Shown: positions 1 to 14,690 of the stretch, piece by piece | How the letters are laid out: every line of letters begins with the position of its first letter | Position numbering within the stretch: the stretch's first letter is position 1 | Assembly (NCBI GenBank): GCA_037179515.1 | Contig: JAXCGZ010000068.1 | Location: 83,501 to 147,500, forward strand | Direction: 5' to 3' | DNA length: 64,000 bases | DNA from: Halocaridina rubra | Lineage: Eukaryota; Arthropoda; Malacostraca; Decapoda; Atyidae | The notes under the pieces: model-generated | Databases searched by the model: none | Seen by the model: the letters and a program-made list of their open reading frames with translations, nothing else | Told to the model about the DNA's origin: nothing | Program-made: the position numbers and the translations under genes

Positions 1-2
1 GA

Positions 3-3000
3 CCACCACTTGTTGTAGGTTATTACAATGTTGATTATGTCAAGAACGTGAAAGGGACCAATTATTGGCGTAATCGTATTCTCAAGGTTTGTCTCGAGAT
101 TTTTCTGATTTTTCTTACCTATGTGAAATTTTTTACCAAATCAAGTTAATTTGATTGGGTCGTGTGTTTGCTTTCCCTCAGTGTACACTTATAGGCTACA
201 CATATGCATTGCTATAAACCCTCTTTACTTGTAAAGAAAATTGTAAAACTCTTGTTCAGGTTTGCAAGAGTTTGAGATTTTGTAGAAATTTGCCAACTTT
301 ATTCACATTATGTAATGAAACTATAACAAAAACATGTATTCTGGAGTATTACAAAACAGTACAGGGAAAATATTCAAAAGTTACTTCCGTCATATGTTAG
401 AAAAGCAATGGAGCAAGGGAATAATGTGGACAGTGTCTCAAGATTAGTACAATCTAGGATTTTAGATAATCATTAACTGGAATAAAAAAAGTATTATTAT
501 GAGCCTACAACTTTTGTCACTGATAGTGCTTATGCTCATTTTACATGATTGATAGTATTTGGTTTCATGCTTGTTTGATATCCATTAGGATGAGAATGGT
601 TTTTGCAAAACCATTTAAAACATATGGTGATATAATTATAGATTACAGATTCTTTAACACGTGATGACCCTTTTCAGAGGAACTGAGAGTGAACCTGAAT
701 AGGATTTTATTTTGGAAAATTGTCTAGATAGCCATCTTAATTCCATCTTGATTAGTATTGCTATAATATAAAAAAAATATTGCATCAGTATATTTTTCTT
801 GCAGGTTGCTCTGAAGTTTGCTGATGATTTCAGCTTTGCTGTGGCCAGCAAGGACGATTTCCAACATGAAATTAATGAATATGGTCTAGATTTTATAACC
901 GGAGATAAGCCAGTTATATGTGCAAGAAATGCAAAGTCCCAGAAATTTGTTATGCAGGAAGATTTTTCGTAAGTGTCTATGAACTGGGATTCTGTAACTC
1001 AAAATGTAAATGTAAATAGTAAGTTAGCAAAGATTGGATATCTTCAGAGTACACAAATTAAGAAGGGTGGGGGAGCAAATTATTTTAGGGATTCTGGTTA
1101 GTATGGAAAAAGATCTGTGTAGAGATGTTGGATATTTTGATTTATTAGGTGCAAGAAAGCTATTTAGGATCAGGAGTTCGTGTTTGAGTACAGATTACCT
1201 AATTGGTGTGGACGTATAAAACATATTCCTTTATTTACTGATGTGATGTATCCATTTGGATGCTGGCCACTGTTGAAGGCCGCTCTTCTGTTCTCTATTT
1301 TCACCACACTAGCAGATATCTTTCTCAGCCACTGATTTCACCAGTGTCTATTTTTTAAGTATTCCTCTCCCTCTCTCTTCCAGTTTAAAAATATACTCTC
1401 CAGCTGTTGCTCTCAAAGTATGGTTTACAAAAGAAAGATGCCTCCGTGGATTAGCTTTATTAATTCAGGTTTCCATTCTTTGCATTATGCCCCTTTAGTT
1501 CCTCATGCCATCTATGACACCACCAGAACCCTGCACCACTCAGGCACTAAAATACGGTGATATAATTACCATTGTAGTGTCTACACCAATTTTCATATGC
1601 TTAGCATCCATTTTCTAGCTACCTAAATTCTCTCTGCCTCTTTTCTCCTGAATGTAATTTTTTTTCCTCTTTAATATTTACAGCTTTGCATTAGTGATTA
1701 GATTCCTTGTACTTTTGAATTATCTTTTTGAAATTGTAATTTTTTTTGCATATCCTTTTCACTTTCCATCCCACATTATCAAACTACCCAAAATGTTGAA
1801 TTAGTCTGTGTTGACGGTCTTCCTTCAGTACTTGCTCTCACCCTTGTACACTCATGATATTTTTGTCTTATTTACTTTAGTTTTCTTTTTAAATAGCTAG
1901 TCCCTTCCTCACACCTATACCAATGTCTTCACTAACTCTTGTAGCTTCTCCTGAGAGTCTGCAATCAGCTACGTGACATCAGCATATTTTTGTTGGTAAA
2001 ATTTCATCCTACCGTATTCACACCACTCATATCATGAATATCCCTTGTGATCAGTACTAAGATTTAGCAGGTCTGGTAACATCACACACCCCTGTCACAT
2101 ACACTTCTCAACACTGCTCCTCAAATTCTCCACCCCCTCACTCTGGCATCCACCTTCTGCTTCCATTACAGACTTCCTATCAGTGTTATGTCTGTGCCAT
2201 CAGATCCCGTTTCTGCTAGTATATTCAAAAGGGCGTTTGTCTTGCTCTTATCAAATACTTTTTAGTCTATAAAGCAAGTGTATACGTCTCTGCACTTATA
2301 GCATATGCTTTGATAGTACGTTTATAGATAAATATGCATTCTTTGTCCCTCTTCCTGGCTCAGTATTGCACTTTCCAGTCTGAACTTATTTCTTATTCTA
2401 TAAGGAAATAGCCAATATAAGTCTATAGGGAAAATTTATTGGAGTTGGTGCTATAGATACAGACAGTTAGAAGATAAAAGAACAGGGTGATTTTGGCTTT
2501 ACATAGGATAGTCTTGATATTCAAAAGAAGTAAAGTCTGCAGATGATCAATTAACTATGTGCATTAGATTTTTTATGTGGGAATTATTTGTTGTAACATA
2601 AGTGTGCAAAGTATTAACTGACACTGGGCTTCTCATGTAACCCTTGGAAACCCCGGGAGTGGCAGGGGTAATGTTTAAGGCTTGTTTTGTAACATCCAGA
2701 ACTTGTCATTACTTGTGTTAGATTAGGAAAATTTGAAAAATTTTATTTATGCATATAGCCTTGTAGGAAACGAAATACTAGCTTGTAATGTCTTAGTAAG
2801 GAGAGGATGAGCAGAGCAGATAGATACTTGTTAATGGACATGAGGCTGAGAGAGAGGGATTTAAAGGAATTATAGAATGTGGGATGATATAGAGGCAATG
2901 CTTATTGGCTCTGGGAGATGCTATGAGAATACGAGTTGATATGCAAGGAGCATGATCAGGAAATTACGAGATAGGAGATACCATCATTGAAAGTAATGAA

Positions 3001-5682
3001 AGCTGGTAAAGTGCCAGGATACATAAATATTATTTCAATGCCTATTACATGTGAAGCAGTAATGGAATGGATGATGTTGAATGTGGTCCAAGTACGGGAA
3101 GGTCCTGATTGATTGGAGGAGTGGATGTGTAATCTTCTATGTAAGGGGAAAGGAGTTAAGTATGAATGTTGCATTTTTAGAGGAATTAGTGTGTTGAGAG
3201 TTGTTGGAATGATGTATAGGATATCGTTGATTGAGATTTTAAGGAAAGGAACCGAGAGTATGTTCTGGAAAGAATGGTGTTGGTTCAAAAGGAGCAGTGT
3301 TCAAAATTTTGTGGCAAGACTGGTGTGTGAGAGCTACCCAGAAAAAAATAGTGGATGAATGGACCAAATTAAATGTAATTGAGATTAAGTAATTAAGAAT
3401 TGTGATAGGTGTGTCAAGAATGGATAGTGAGAAATGTGAAGGTTAGGCAGAGAACCGGCATTATTAACTGTGGCCCGAGAGTACCAAGGTAGTTTTGGCC
3501 TATGGAAATATAGTGAGGAATGTTGAGCAGTGTCATGAGAGTAGAAGTGCAGTACATCGGAGAGGAAAACCAACTCTGAGGTGGAGTGATGGGGCGAACA
3601 TAACATTCAGTTCATATTGAATTTTGTTTGAATTACAGATATGAGATTGTCCCTTGTGTGTTTAATGCTGTAAACTAGGGCTGATGTATGTGGGGGGGGG
3701 GTTCAATGAGATGTAGCAGCTAGAGTAAATTAGTCATGGCTTTTGGGCCCACAACAGAATTTATTTGCCTGCTTACACGATGAATGACGTAAGCAGGTGA
3801 GAAAGTTGTAGGGACCCTTTATCCCCAATCGGTTGGCTGGTGAATGGTGTCTATCTTTACTCAATTACTCCCTCACTAGGGTGGTTTATAACCACTGCAC
3901 ATTTTTATATAGTTATTCTGTTCACAGAATGGAAACATTTGAAGCATTCCTGACACAGCTGAAGGCAGGAGAGATTGAACCTTACCTCAAATCTGAGGAA
4001 ATTCCAGAGCAGACCGGCCCAGTTACTATTGCTGTTGCGAAAAACTTTGATGAAGTTGTTACGAACACAGAAAAAGATGTATTAATTGAATTTTATGCTC
4101 CTTGGTGTGGACATTGTAAGAAATTGGCACCTACATTTGATGAACTGGGTGAAAAGGTAAAATTTACTTAGGTATTTTTGAATGAGTGCTTGTTTTGCAT
4201 GTTAAGTAGGGTTAGTGATATTTGCTCGTCTCCAAGGTATGTTTGGTAATAAGTCTTTTTGGAGATTGAATCCACGAATTTCTGGCTGTTCTTTATTGTT
4301 TAGCTTTATATGTCTGTCTTCGTAATTGCAAGATATTTTCTTGTATATTATATAACAAATATATAATGGTTTTGATTTGACATAAAGTGAACCAATTTGG
4401 TTATATATAAGTCATGATAAGATAAAGGTAATAATGCCATGTAAGTTGTAAGTGTAGTCGTTTCAGGAAATGGATTCTTATACACAGAACCCATGCTTTT
4501 AACTTTTCAGAAGTCTATTCTTTATTATTAAGTATTTGAGTATATCTCCAAGTTTGGACCATCTTGAGACAATTTCCATGTACAAAACATGTTTAATGAT
4601 TCTCGCTTATTGCAGATGAAGGATGAAAATGTAGCTATAGTAAAAATGGATGCCACAGCTAATGATGTTCCTTCTTCATTTGATGTAAGAGGGTTCCCAA
4701 CTCTTTACTGGAAACCCAAGAATGGCTCTCCGGTTACATATAATGTGAGTATAATAAAAAAAAAAACCTGTATATGGAAGCTGTGTGAAGTATTTGAATA
4801 GCTCTTTAATTTCTGCTCAACTACTAGCAATAACCAGCCACTGTACATTATAGACTTTTCAGTATGCACTTGATGTAGTTATTTGAAGGTATAGACATTG
4901 GTGATATAATCCATGGAATGGGCTCACACACATAAGGGAACAACCAGATTAATGGTAAACTTTAAAGAATAAACCAAAGATACAACCCTAAGACCCATAC
5001 ATAACTGTAACAGAAAATAGTGAGAGAAAATGGGTACAACCACAAATGAAAAATTGAGCACTTGGACGTTTACTTAGCGATTAATAAGCAGTTGCTGACT
5101 ACTTAATAATTTCTATCCTTGACTAGAACTCCTGCAGGATTCAGAACACCGAATTGCGCAGGCTCAGCTACCCAAGCGAGACAGTAATAACTACCTAGAC
5201 TATATTATTTATAAAAAATTAGTATTTTGCCTTAGTATTTACCTGGCTGTTGTATGAAGTGACCTTAGGGATTGGAAAGAGAGAGGGTATGGTAATGTCT
5301 GATTTTTATTTTTTGCTGGATATTGACTTAAAAGATGGATGGAATATGTCGATGTCAATCTACTCCAGTTCTTATTCCCAGTTTTTGCTGCTGCTAGCAT
5401 GAGGCTATGGTGTAGTTTGATAAATATTTTTGAAAGCCTAGCCCTCCCTCATACCTATTCCTCAGGATTTAACTATGCAGGTCTGTAATCAGGTTTGATG
5501 AACCTCATTAAGGACTTTATGCAAACTGTTTGATGTGTACTGTGCAGTACATCTTATATTTCCTGCTTTCTTTTCAGGGTGGTCGAGAATTGGACGACTT
5601 CATTAACTACATTGCCAAGGAGGCATCTGAAGAGCTTAAAGGATATGACAGAAAAGGCAAAGCCAAGAAAACTGAGCTATAA
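3..5682 (+). CDS. PDIA3: ERp57 / protein disulfide-isomerase A3, C-terminal part (5' truncated by window)
   Basis: Five coding exons can be joined in frame: 3-86, 805-968, 3928-4156, 4616-4744 and 5578-5682, all with GT-AG borders. They give 236 residues up to a TAA stop. The first two exons match the end of the b' domain of ERp57 (motifs [26 protein letters not shown]). Exon 3 opens the a' thioredoxin domain with the catalytic [12 protein letters not shown] (C-G-H-C). Exon 4 carries MDATANDVP and RGFPTLY with the cis-proline. The last exon is basic and ends K-T-E-L, a KDEL-type retention signal. Members of this family are ER lumen oxidoreductases that fold glycoproteins together with calnexin and calreticulin. 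The N-terminal a, b and most of b' lie left of the window. The second intron (969-3927) holds LINE debris. The assignment is secure; only the choice among PDI paralogs could be argued. Confidence 0.95.
1780..2330 (-). mobile_element. RTE-like LINE remnant (reverse transcriptase YADD region), antisense in ERp57 intron
   Basis: Read on the minus strand this stretch gives scattered, frame-broken pieces of a LINE reverse transcriptase: [15 protein letters not shown], and near 1940-2000 KYADVT, a stop, then [14 protein letters not shown]. The last piece resembles the YADD catalytic box and following helix of RTE-like LINEs of the kind common in crustaceans. Several stops and frameshifts show it is long dead. 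It lies in the second ERp57 intron of the window, opposite in orientation to that gene and to the related remnant at 2900-3610. Confidence 0.55.
2900..3610 (+). mobile_element. RTE-like LINE remnant, internally deleted, sense in ERp57 intron
   Basis: The plus strand keeps readable pieces of RTE-like ORF2. At 2990-3360 these are [44 protein letters not shown] and CESYPEKN, corresponding to the start of the reverse transcriptase (consensus-like K-x-G-K-A-x-G-P-D to Y-R-G-I-S-L-L). At about 3500-3600 the piece [13 protein letters not shown] matches the far C-terminus of such proteins. The middle, including the YADD box, is missing, so the copy is internally deleted. A poly-G run of nine follows near 3691. 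It does not interrupt ERp57 coding sequence. Confidence 0.7.
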
Positions 5683-6187
5683 ACCGCAGTTTCATTATTT
5701 TGCAAAAACTGTTTCAAATAGTTTACAACAGTATGCAAGTTACTGTGTTTAAGTGCAATCTTTCATTAGGCTGTTTAATATAATTTAGATATGACATGGG
5801 CTCTATGAATTTAGTTAACTGATCAAATTTTCGTTTTGGCCAAGTAAATTGAAATTAAGCCATCAAAGATGTATTTTTTATTGACGAAGACTGAATATTT
5901 CATAACGTGCAGCAAATTTTAGAGGGTAGATGAAAGTATATGCATCTATCTTCACTGTATTAAAAGGACAGTATTGTATTACACTAATGATTGTGCTTTC
6001 ATTGTTTTGAGGTAAGGTGCCTCTTTGGTCAATGTGAATGTCGTGAGTAAGGTGTGTAAATGAGTCGCATATAGAGGAAGAAGAGCTCTTTAGTGGTTGA
6101 TGTGATCATTCATTTGATATCATTCCTTGCCCTTGTTCTTCTGCAGCACAAGTGCACAAGTCTCATAAATGTGTATTAAGTGAAATT

Positions 6188-6193
6188 AATAAA
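6188..6193 (+). terminator. candidate poly(A) signal of the ERp57 gene
   Basis: A canonical AATAAA lies about 0.5 kb after the ERp57 stop codon in AT-rich 3' UTR-like sequence. A second AATAAA at 6467-6472 is an alternative; the sequence alone does not decide between them. Confidence 0.45.
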
Positions 6194-6466
6194 TTTTTTA
6201 ATATAAGTAGAAATTTATAGCTTTGTCTACTCCTACAATTTTGATTTTCTATATAATTCATTACTTTGAAATTACAGTTTTATTGTGCTCAGTTTAAGGT
6301 ACCTGGAACTGAAATTGTTTCAGCCGTTTTCTGTAACTTGTGTTTTCTGACTATGGAAATGGAACTTAAGTGATGGATCCTTCAATTAGAAATCCTTGGC
6401 CAGGAAGTATGGACTTGGATAGGCAGAACTGCTTTGATATGGTGTACAAGGAATTTGATGCTCTTT

Positions 6467-6472
6467 AATAAA
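6467..6472 (+). terminator. alternative poly(A) signal of the ERp57 gene
   Basis: AATAAA in CTTTAATAAAGCTC, about 0.8 kb after the stop codon, followed by GT-rich sequence (GTATGTGTC near 6500) that could serve as a downstream element. Confidence 0.45.
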
Positions 6473-6484
6473 GCTCAAGAAGTT

Positions 6485-8788
6485 TGACATTGGAACAGGT
6501 ATGTGTCATTATAGTCTGAATACTTGGGCATTTCACTGAACTGTACACATCTTTATTTCATCATTTTAGGAAGTGCCTCTCCTACAGCATGGGCAGTTGA
6601 ATCGATATATTTATAAAGTACAACTCATATTTGCTTGTATTTACATCCCTTTAGCTTAAAGTTACTGTTTATAAAAAATTTCGAGATTGAGGTGTGGAAT
6701 ATTTGTGAAAATATAGTGGCAGAAAAAATAATGATTCATTATAGTATGGGACTCAACTGAAATTAAGAATCTGCATCCAGAAGTGGGAGCACCCACTGTC
6801 AGGACAAAACTAACTTTTGGACTGTTACTGTTTAGGTTATAAAAGGAAAAATAAAATAGTGAGAGATTGGGAAAAGTTGTCTTGGATGCTCTAACAGCAT
6901 GTAGGTAAGTTCTTGATTCAGACCTATTTTAAATGGGGAAACCTTGAAAAATCATTGGGACGTGCTTTAATAAAGTAGTGAAGGTTGTCAGAAATTTTGC
7001 AGGGAATATTCACTGTACTGCACCAGCCCTTCATGCTATGAAAAATCTCTCGGAATAGGTAAGGGTAGGTCTCCGTTTTATTGTAACAAAAGAATATCTT
7101 TGTGAAATACCTCTATTTCTCACTATGTAACCCCTATAATTCCAACGAGCCTTTACATTTGTGTAGAAGCCATAAGAATGTTTGATAGTAAAAATCTGTA
7201 GAAGCAACAACTAACAGGGACCCCATTGCCATGGCTGTGTATGCCATAGGTTGTCGAAGCTTTTGGACATACAGTATGTAAAAATTAGAATACTAATTCT
7301 GCTTCTTGGGATGACCTCTGAGGTGCTGGAAGCATTGATAACATAAATGAGTGGTGGAACGAAGACACGGGTATTGATTTCGGATATTACCCTAATGGAG
7401 GAAAGTCATGCTTGTTATTTAAAAAAAAAAAAATGCTAGCATAAGATAGTTTATAGTCCACATACACTATTTAGTAGCAGTCATAGGGTCACAAGAACTC
7501 TTGGCAAGAGTTTGTGCAAGATAAAGCTGTAGTATTTTAAAGAGCTCACAAACTGCAATAAACACAACCTCACGGAAAATGTACTAATTTTGTACTTAGA
7601 CTGAAACATTTGTGGACCACCATGTCGAGAACTATTTGACGCTGAAGTTCAGTGCCAACCACTTGAGAACTATTAGAAATTAGTTCCAGCTTTGTCAAAA
7701 GACCATGTGATGATCTTAAAAGGGAGCTGCTTCAAGAGCCGTCACAGTTGAACAACTTGAATGCTGCTATAACTAGTGTCTCCAAATATGAAAAGGAAAC
7801 TCAAATGGTTAGGAGGTTCGAGTTTCTAACTAGTATACATATTTACAAGTCAATGCAAAAGGCTTCGGCATTAATAAAGAGAATTTGTCATTGCTGTGCT
7901 CTGTACCCATATGGGGATCCTTTAAAGTAAGATCATACTGAAGAATTTATAAGACAAAATGACGTTCGGATGAAATAGTACTCCAAGAAGTTTCAGTTGT
8001 GCCAATACCATATTTACTTATTGGAGGAGTAATGTCTCACGAAGTTAATGGAGAAGTATTGTCTCATAATACAGTTTGCAAAAAATGTGAGGTAAGAGTT
8101 GAAATGAAGAGGGATGGTAAAGAGGTCAGAAAGTTTTCGATATTAGAACTTTTGACCTATTTTCTAAGCCTTTACCACCGTTTAGTTGAAACTGTCTACA
8201 CATGAGGAGAACGTGAGTTGCGACCATTGAATAAAGATCATTCATCCCCCTAGTGGTTAAGAACGTCAGGTTGCATGGATCTGCAAGCCAGAGTCTTTCA
8301 TTCAAAATTTGCTGTACCAGCAGAGAAATTTAAGAACCCCAAGTGTTCTTTAGTGCATAGTTGCAATGCCAAGTCGTTTTCCTTCATTTACCCTAGTTTG
8401 AACCCAAGGGACGAGGTTTTATAGTGGGACTGAAAATGCAGTCTGTAGCCCTTGAGGATGTAGTTCTTGAAAGAAGAATTTTCAACTAGTGAGCAAGGGA
8501 CATATTTTTAATGTTTTAATATTTACATAATTGTATCCCTTACTCCACAGAATATATTCCTCATATTAGGCTTTCCGTCATTGAATACCTGACATGGTTC
8601 GTCATGTATTGTATGCTGTGTTAAGAACATTCAGTAGTATTTGTACTTGTATTCTCATGATGGTGGAAAACGGTCAACCATATATGTACCACACTACTAA
8701 CTTTTTGAATATACACTACTGAAGATATCGTCTTGGGAATAGAACAATATTTTTTTAAATACATTGTTGCCTATGTTTTTATTATTAT
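6485..8788. other. intergenic region with no recognised gene
   Basis: AT-rich sequence between the ERp57 3' end and a LINE C fragment. Short open stretches on the plus strand at 7748-7930 and 7999-8205 resemble nothing I know and carry no splice or domain evidence. A short (TTA) run sits at about 8779-8797. Confidence 0.5.
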
Positions 8789-9290
8789 TATTATTATGAA
8801 TTTGACACTGGGGCAGGGAAGGAAACTGCCCTCATTGGGCCCAGGCACCAAGAAAACACTTAGACTTAGGAAAAGAAGTTTAAGGACAAGGCAGATATAA
8901 GAGAATAATACACAATAGGAAAAGGATAGGCTGAAAGAATCTTAAGAAATGAAGACCTAGACATGACAGGATAAAGCCCTGAGATGATGATAGATCCACT
9001 TTTTGAAGGAAGATAGGTCATCAAGAAAGACAGAAGAAGGATGACAGTTCCAGAGTCTGGGGGTGGAAGAGAAGAATTATTCACTGAAATGACCAATCTG
9101 TGAGCTACAAATATCCATGCTACCAGTGAGTTAAGGCCGCTTGGCAAGTGCTACATAGCAGTGGGAGAGGGATGCAACTCGCCAACTTATCGGCGCAGTG
9201 ATGCAAGTAGTAACGATAGACAAGAAAAAGGGATGATACCTTACGATGGAAAGAAAGAGAATCCTCAAATGAAAATATCAGAGAATTCCT
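8789..9290 (-). mobile_element. LINE family C, 3' end fragment
   Basis: The plus-strand text starting GACACTGGGGCAGGGAAGG and continuing with GGGCCCAGGCACCAAGAAAA is the reverse complement of the family C 3' end seen better at 51637-52550. Minus-strand translation gives broken forms of the conserved ORF2 C-terminus (an S-L-P-P-P-D-S-G-T-V region and an L-S-F-L-M-T-Y-L-P-S-K-S segment). It is 5' truncated and diverged. Confidence 0.7.
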
Positions 9291-9737
9291 AATGATATAT
9301 CAGAACTGTTGATTGTTAACGTTTTAGGAATTTACATAGGTTTGGAGTATCTTCCAGTAAAAATCTAAAGTAAGCTTATACAAATAGATTAATAAGAAGT
9401 GCACCTTAAAAACATCCATACCATTAATTTTGAATACAAAGAGTTTATATGTCGATAATTAAGTTGTACATCGTCAAATCATAAATAAAATGGAACAAGA
9501 AAGATGTTATAAAACGCTAATACCCAATAATACACTATGGCTTATATGGTACACAAGAGAATCCTGGTTACAGTTCATAAATATTGGGTACAGGAACTCG
9601 AAAATCTTTCCAGAGGAAAGAGGTGGAAGTTCTTCATAGGAATAGATCTTGCAGCTAAGTGGAATCAACTTAGAATTGCATACAAATATTGTATTTTTAT
9701 TTCTTTGCTATGTGATTTCAAGTCCAGACAAGCTTGT

Positions 9738-11770
<2,033 letters not shown>

Positions 11771-12017
11771 CTGGAACTATTGTGGTTAAAATGGAAGTAT
11801 AATATGAATATTTATTATGTAGGATAATGATGTCTGGCAGGAAATTGGCCAACTGTAATGGTATCTTAGAATTAAGTCAACAATACACAAACAAATATAA
11901 ATATATTTCAATCGATTGATAATGTCAGCAGGCGATATCTACGAACACTGCCTTACGTTCTCAATAAAAAAGAAACCTTATGAGCAGTATACAAACACGC
12001 ACACACACGGGTAAATG

Positions 12018-12440
12018 TAATGGCAGATTTGTCTCCAGAAATGCAGATAAATGGTGGCGTAAAGTCTGTTTATGCCTTTAGGTACATGGACAAGGAAATT
12101 GTCGTAAATATATGCATAATTTATGTAAACCAAAACTGGAGTATGCAGCACCCTTTTAGATTTGGCACTGAAAAAACAAATGAAAAAAAAATCAGTGTCA
12201 AGCTACGAAGCTGTTGACAGAGATGAGCAATCTCAGTTATGAGGAAATACTAAGAATGTTAGTCTTACCATCACTTGAAGCTAAAAAGGAATAGGGGTAG
12301 CGGTGGCGGTTATAAATTCCTTCACGGCTTTTGACAGAGTTGACAGGGAGCGATAATTTGATGTGGGTGTCTGCATAACTAAAGAGGCCATGGTTTGAAG
12401 CGTTGTAAGTCACAACACTTTGCATCTCTTTCTCTTTACT
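12018..12440 (+). mobile_element. LINE family A, degraded ORF2 C-terminal fragment
   Basis: Plus-strand translation begins MADLSPEMQINGGVKSVYAF and continues MDKEIVVNICIIYV, clearly related to ILADLSPEIHINGVVRAAYAF and HMDKEMFRNIYVTYV of the intact copy at 24113-26935. After that the frame breaks (pieces of LPSLEA and FDRVDRER remain). It carries many stops and has no intact 3' tail. Confidence 0.8.
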
Positions 12441-12479
12441 TTGTTTTTCCGTGCCCAGGCCCGATGAGGTCAGATTTAT

Positions 12480-12671
12480 TAATTAATTTATTTATTTATT
12501 TACCTATAGTTTTTAATGTGTTTTATATGAATGTGACCTTGAAAAATGTCGAAAAATTTATGCTAACCAGTTAGGTTAGGTTAGCATATATGTTCCGACT
12601 TTTTCTAGGCCATGTTCCTTAAAAACACACAAAGGCCTTAGGAAATATATTTTTCACTTCCAAATTGAGAT
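12480..12671. other. AT-rich spacer with short TTTA and GGTTAGGTTAG runs
   Basis: Holds a short (TTTA)n at about 12481-12502 and a GTTAGGTTAGGTTAG stretch near 12572. No coding potential seen. Confidence 0.5.
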
Positions 12672-12850
12672 TTTTTTTTTTTTTAATGATTGTGACACCA
12701 GGACGGGCCAAAAAATAATAAAATAAAACCGCCCTCATCGGGCCTGGGCACGAAGAATACATAATATAAAGAGGAATAGAGATGCAGAGTGTAATGACTT
12801 GTCAGATGTGAAGGGATAATAAAAGATGTGTAATGAATATGGACGCAATT
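12672..12850 (-). mobile_element. 3' end repeat related to LINE family C (family E variant)
   Basis: Starts TAATGATTGTGACACCAGGA and shares GACTTGTCAGATGTGAAGGG and the GGGCCTGGGCACGAAGAA block with the longer copy at 21879-22165. The outer 80 bases resemble the 3' end of LINE C (GTGACACC...CCGGGCACGAGAAAA). It may be a divergent LINE C subfamily or a short element borrowing that tail. Confidence 0.6.
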
Positions 12851-13295
12851 GTAAAAGAAAAAAAAAATCGTACCGTTGACGCCAACTGCTCTGAATTTGT
12901 GACTAGTCTAAATTGCATCTACTTTCCATTTATATGAACTTTATGATGACCGTCAGTTGAGTTAAGGTTGTATCAGATTTTAATTGTTTGTTTGTATATG
13001 ACTTGAGATTTCGTAAGAGATACGATATAAAATAAAATAAAATTACCTCATTTTTTTGAAGTCTGAAGCCTTATGGTTGTGGGGATTGTTCAAAGATGTT
13101 TTCCGTTAGGATGAGACACTCCAATGTGTATGTTAAGAAAATGGGGATGTCGAGGTTCTTTTATACCCCACATAGATGTAACGCACTGGCACTCCCATAC
13201 GTTCTGCCGCTGAAACGAACTTGGCGTGGAGAGTTGCGTCATGGGGAACGTACTGCACTTTTCGTTTTCTAGTATGGATTTCGTATCGCGTGTAC

Positions 13296-13353
<58 letters not shown>

Positions 13354-13397
13354 TGTAGTAGTAGTAGTAGTAGTGGTAGTTGTTGTGGAGCTCAAAA

Positions 13398-13450
<53 letters not shown>
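13296..13450. repeat. (ATT)n - (GTA)n - (GA)n compound microsatellite
   Basis: ATT trinucleotides run from about 13296 to 13352, then a short GTAGTA block, then pure AG from about 13401 to 13450. Confidence 0.95.
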
Positions 13451-13455
<5 letters not shown>

Positions 13456-13770
13456 GCGAGAACGTTTCTCCTACAAGGGAGAGAGAGGAAGGAAAACAAT
13501 ATTTTGGGGAGTGGGGCTAAAATTAGTAACTTGGGTAAAAGGATTTTTGTATATTCTTTTGCATTCATAATTACCCACGTTATTTATTCAACTTCTACAA
13601 GTACAAATCTCACTCTTTGTCTTTCTTTTCTTTATTTTGTTCTAAGAAGATTAATTTATTAATTAACTAAATTAAAGAATATTATGAAACAAGCAATTTG
13701 CGTACTCTGCAGCAGTAATACTTAAAATTAGTATGTGCACACGCACATATTCTCACGCATATACATAAGT

Positions 13771-13790
13771 GCTACTACTACTACTACTAC

Positions 13791-13835
<45 letters not shown>
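13771..13835. repeat. (CTA)n - (TAA)n microsatellite
   Basis: Five CTA units pass into about fifteen AAT/TAA units. Confidence 0.95.
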
Positions 13836-13836
<1 letters not shown>

Positions 13837-14117
13837 CCCAAGTTGAAATCGCAGAAACTCCAGAAACATCACAAATAACTATTACTTATAAGTGTATTAC
13901 AAACTTTATGTTGAATATACTGTATACTAGATACAGGATAACGCACTCCAGGAGGTCATAGTTTTGAAAATAAATGCATTCTTTGATGTGGTGCTACTTT
14001 TTTTTATGACTTTGAATGTTACTATGACGTATTAGTGTTTGCTATAATAAGATAATACTGGAAGTCGTGGAGTTATATCTCTCCTGAATGACATTAATGT
14101 TGTATTCTTATTTTGCT

Positions 14118-14690
14118 AGGTCGATGATAACAGATAGGCATCTTATCATTATATTACGTTATTAGTTCTAAACTTATTCTACACCTCAAAGCTCCCCGTC
14201 TATACCTCAAAGTTCACCGTCCCCATAGGGTAAATTTCTAAGAGATCTTATATCTGCCCCGATCAAGTTCTAACTAACTCTCAACTATTATTAACTCATA
14301 CTTTCTTGTATGACCAAGATGGCAGGGCGTGGCGGCTTGGACAGCCTTGCCAATAGGCTTCCAGCTGGAGGGATTTCCCTCCCTCGTGGGTGGTTTTTAG
14401 GCAGGGCTATCAAGTAGGCCTATCAAGTATTTTCCCAGGTACACGTATGTACACACATGTAGATGTTTCTAGTGGAAACGTCTTGAGCTTTGTGACCATA
14501 TTGACCTCTATCAGCATTTGGCACCTATATGTGAGGCCTAAAGGCTGGACAATATATCTAGTTGTCACAGGTTGGTAAACACCATCCTGCTCAGAAAATA
14601 CTTGGGGAATATCAGTAACACACTTGACTTTCCTACACCACATGAGCTATTTCTATTTCATTTTATGGCTTAGACTTTTCTTATGACACT
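14118..14690 (+). mobile_element. LTR-like interspersed repeat R1, copy 1
   Basis: Shares with the inverted copy at 34486-35215 a GATAACAGATAGGCATC block, a TATTCTACACCTCAAAGCTC block, an AAGATGGCAGGGCGTGG block and GACCTCTATC...GGCCTA. Its right half (14494-14690) is close to 18148-18345, ending TTTATGGCTTAGACTTTTCT. No open reading frame is conserved. The GATAACAGATA block also occurs in the solo-LTR-like insertion at 38233-38640, so R1 may be an LTR family. Confidence 0.6.

Noticed and set aside
7748..8205. Two open stretches (60 and 68 codons)
   Set aside because: No recognisable motif; too weak to call either a gene or a specific transposon.
12555..12600. GGTTAGGTTAGC as telomeric DNA
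   Set aside because: Only two to three TTAGG-like units; too short for a telomere or interstitial telomere array.
13226..13570. 114-codon frame with poly-Leu and Arg-Glu repeats
   Set aside because: Translation of (TTA)n and (GA)n; no other support.
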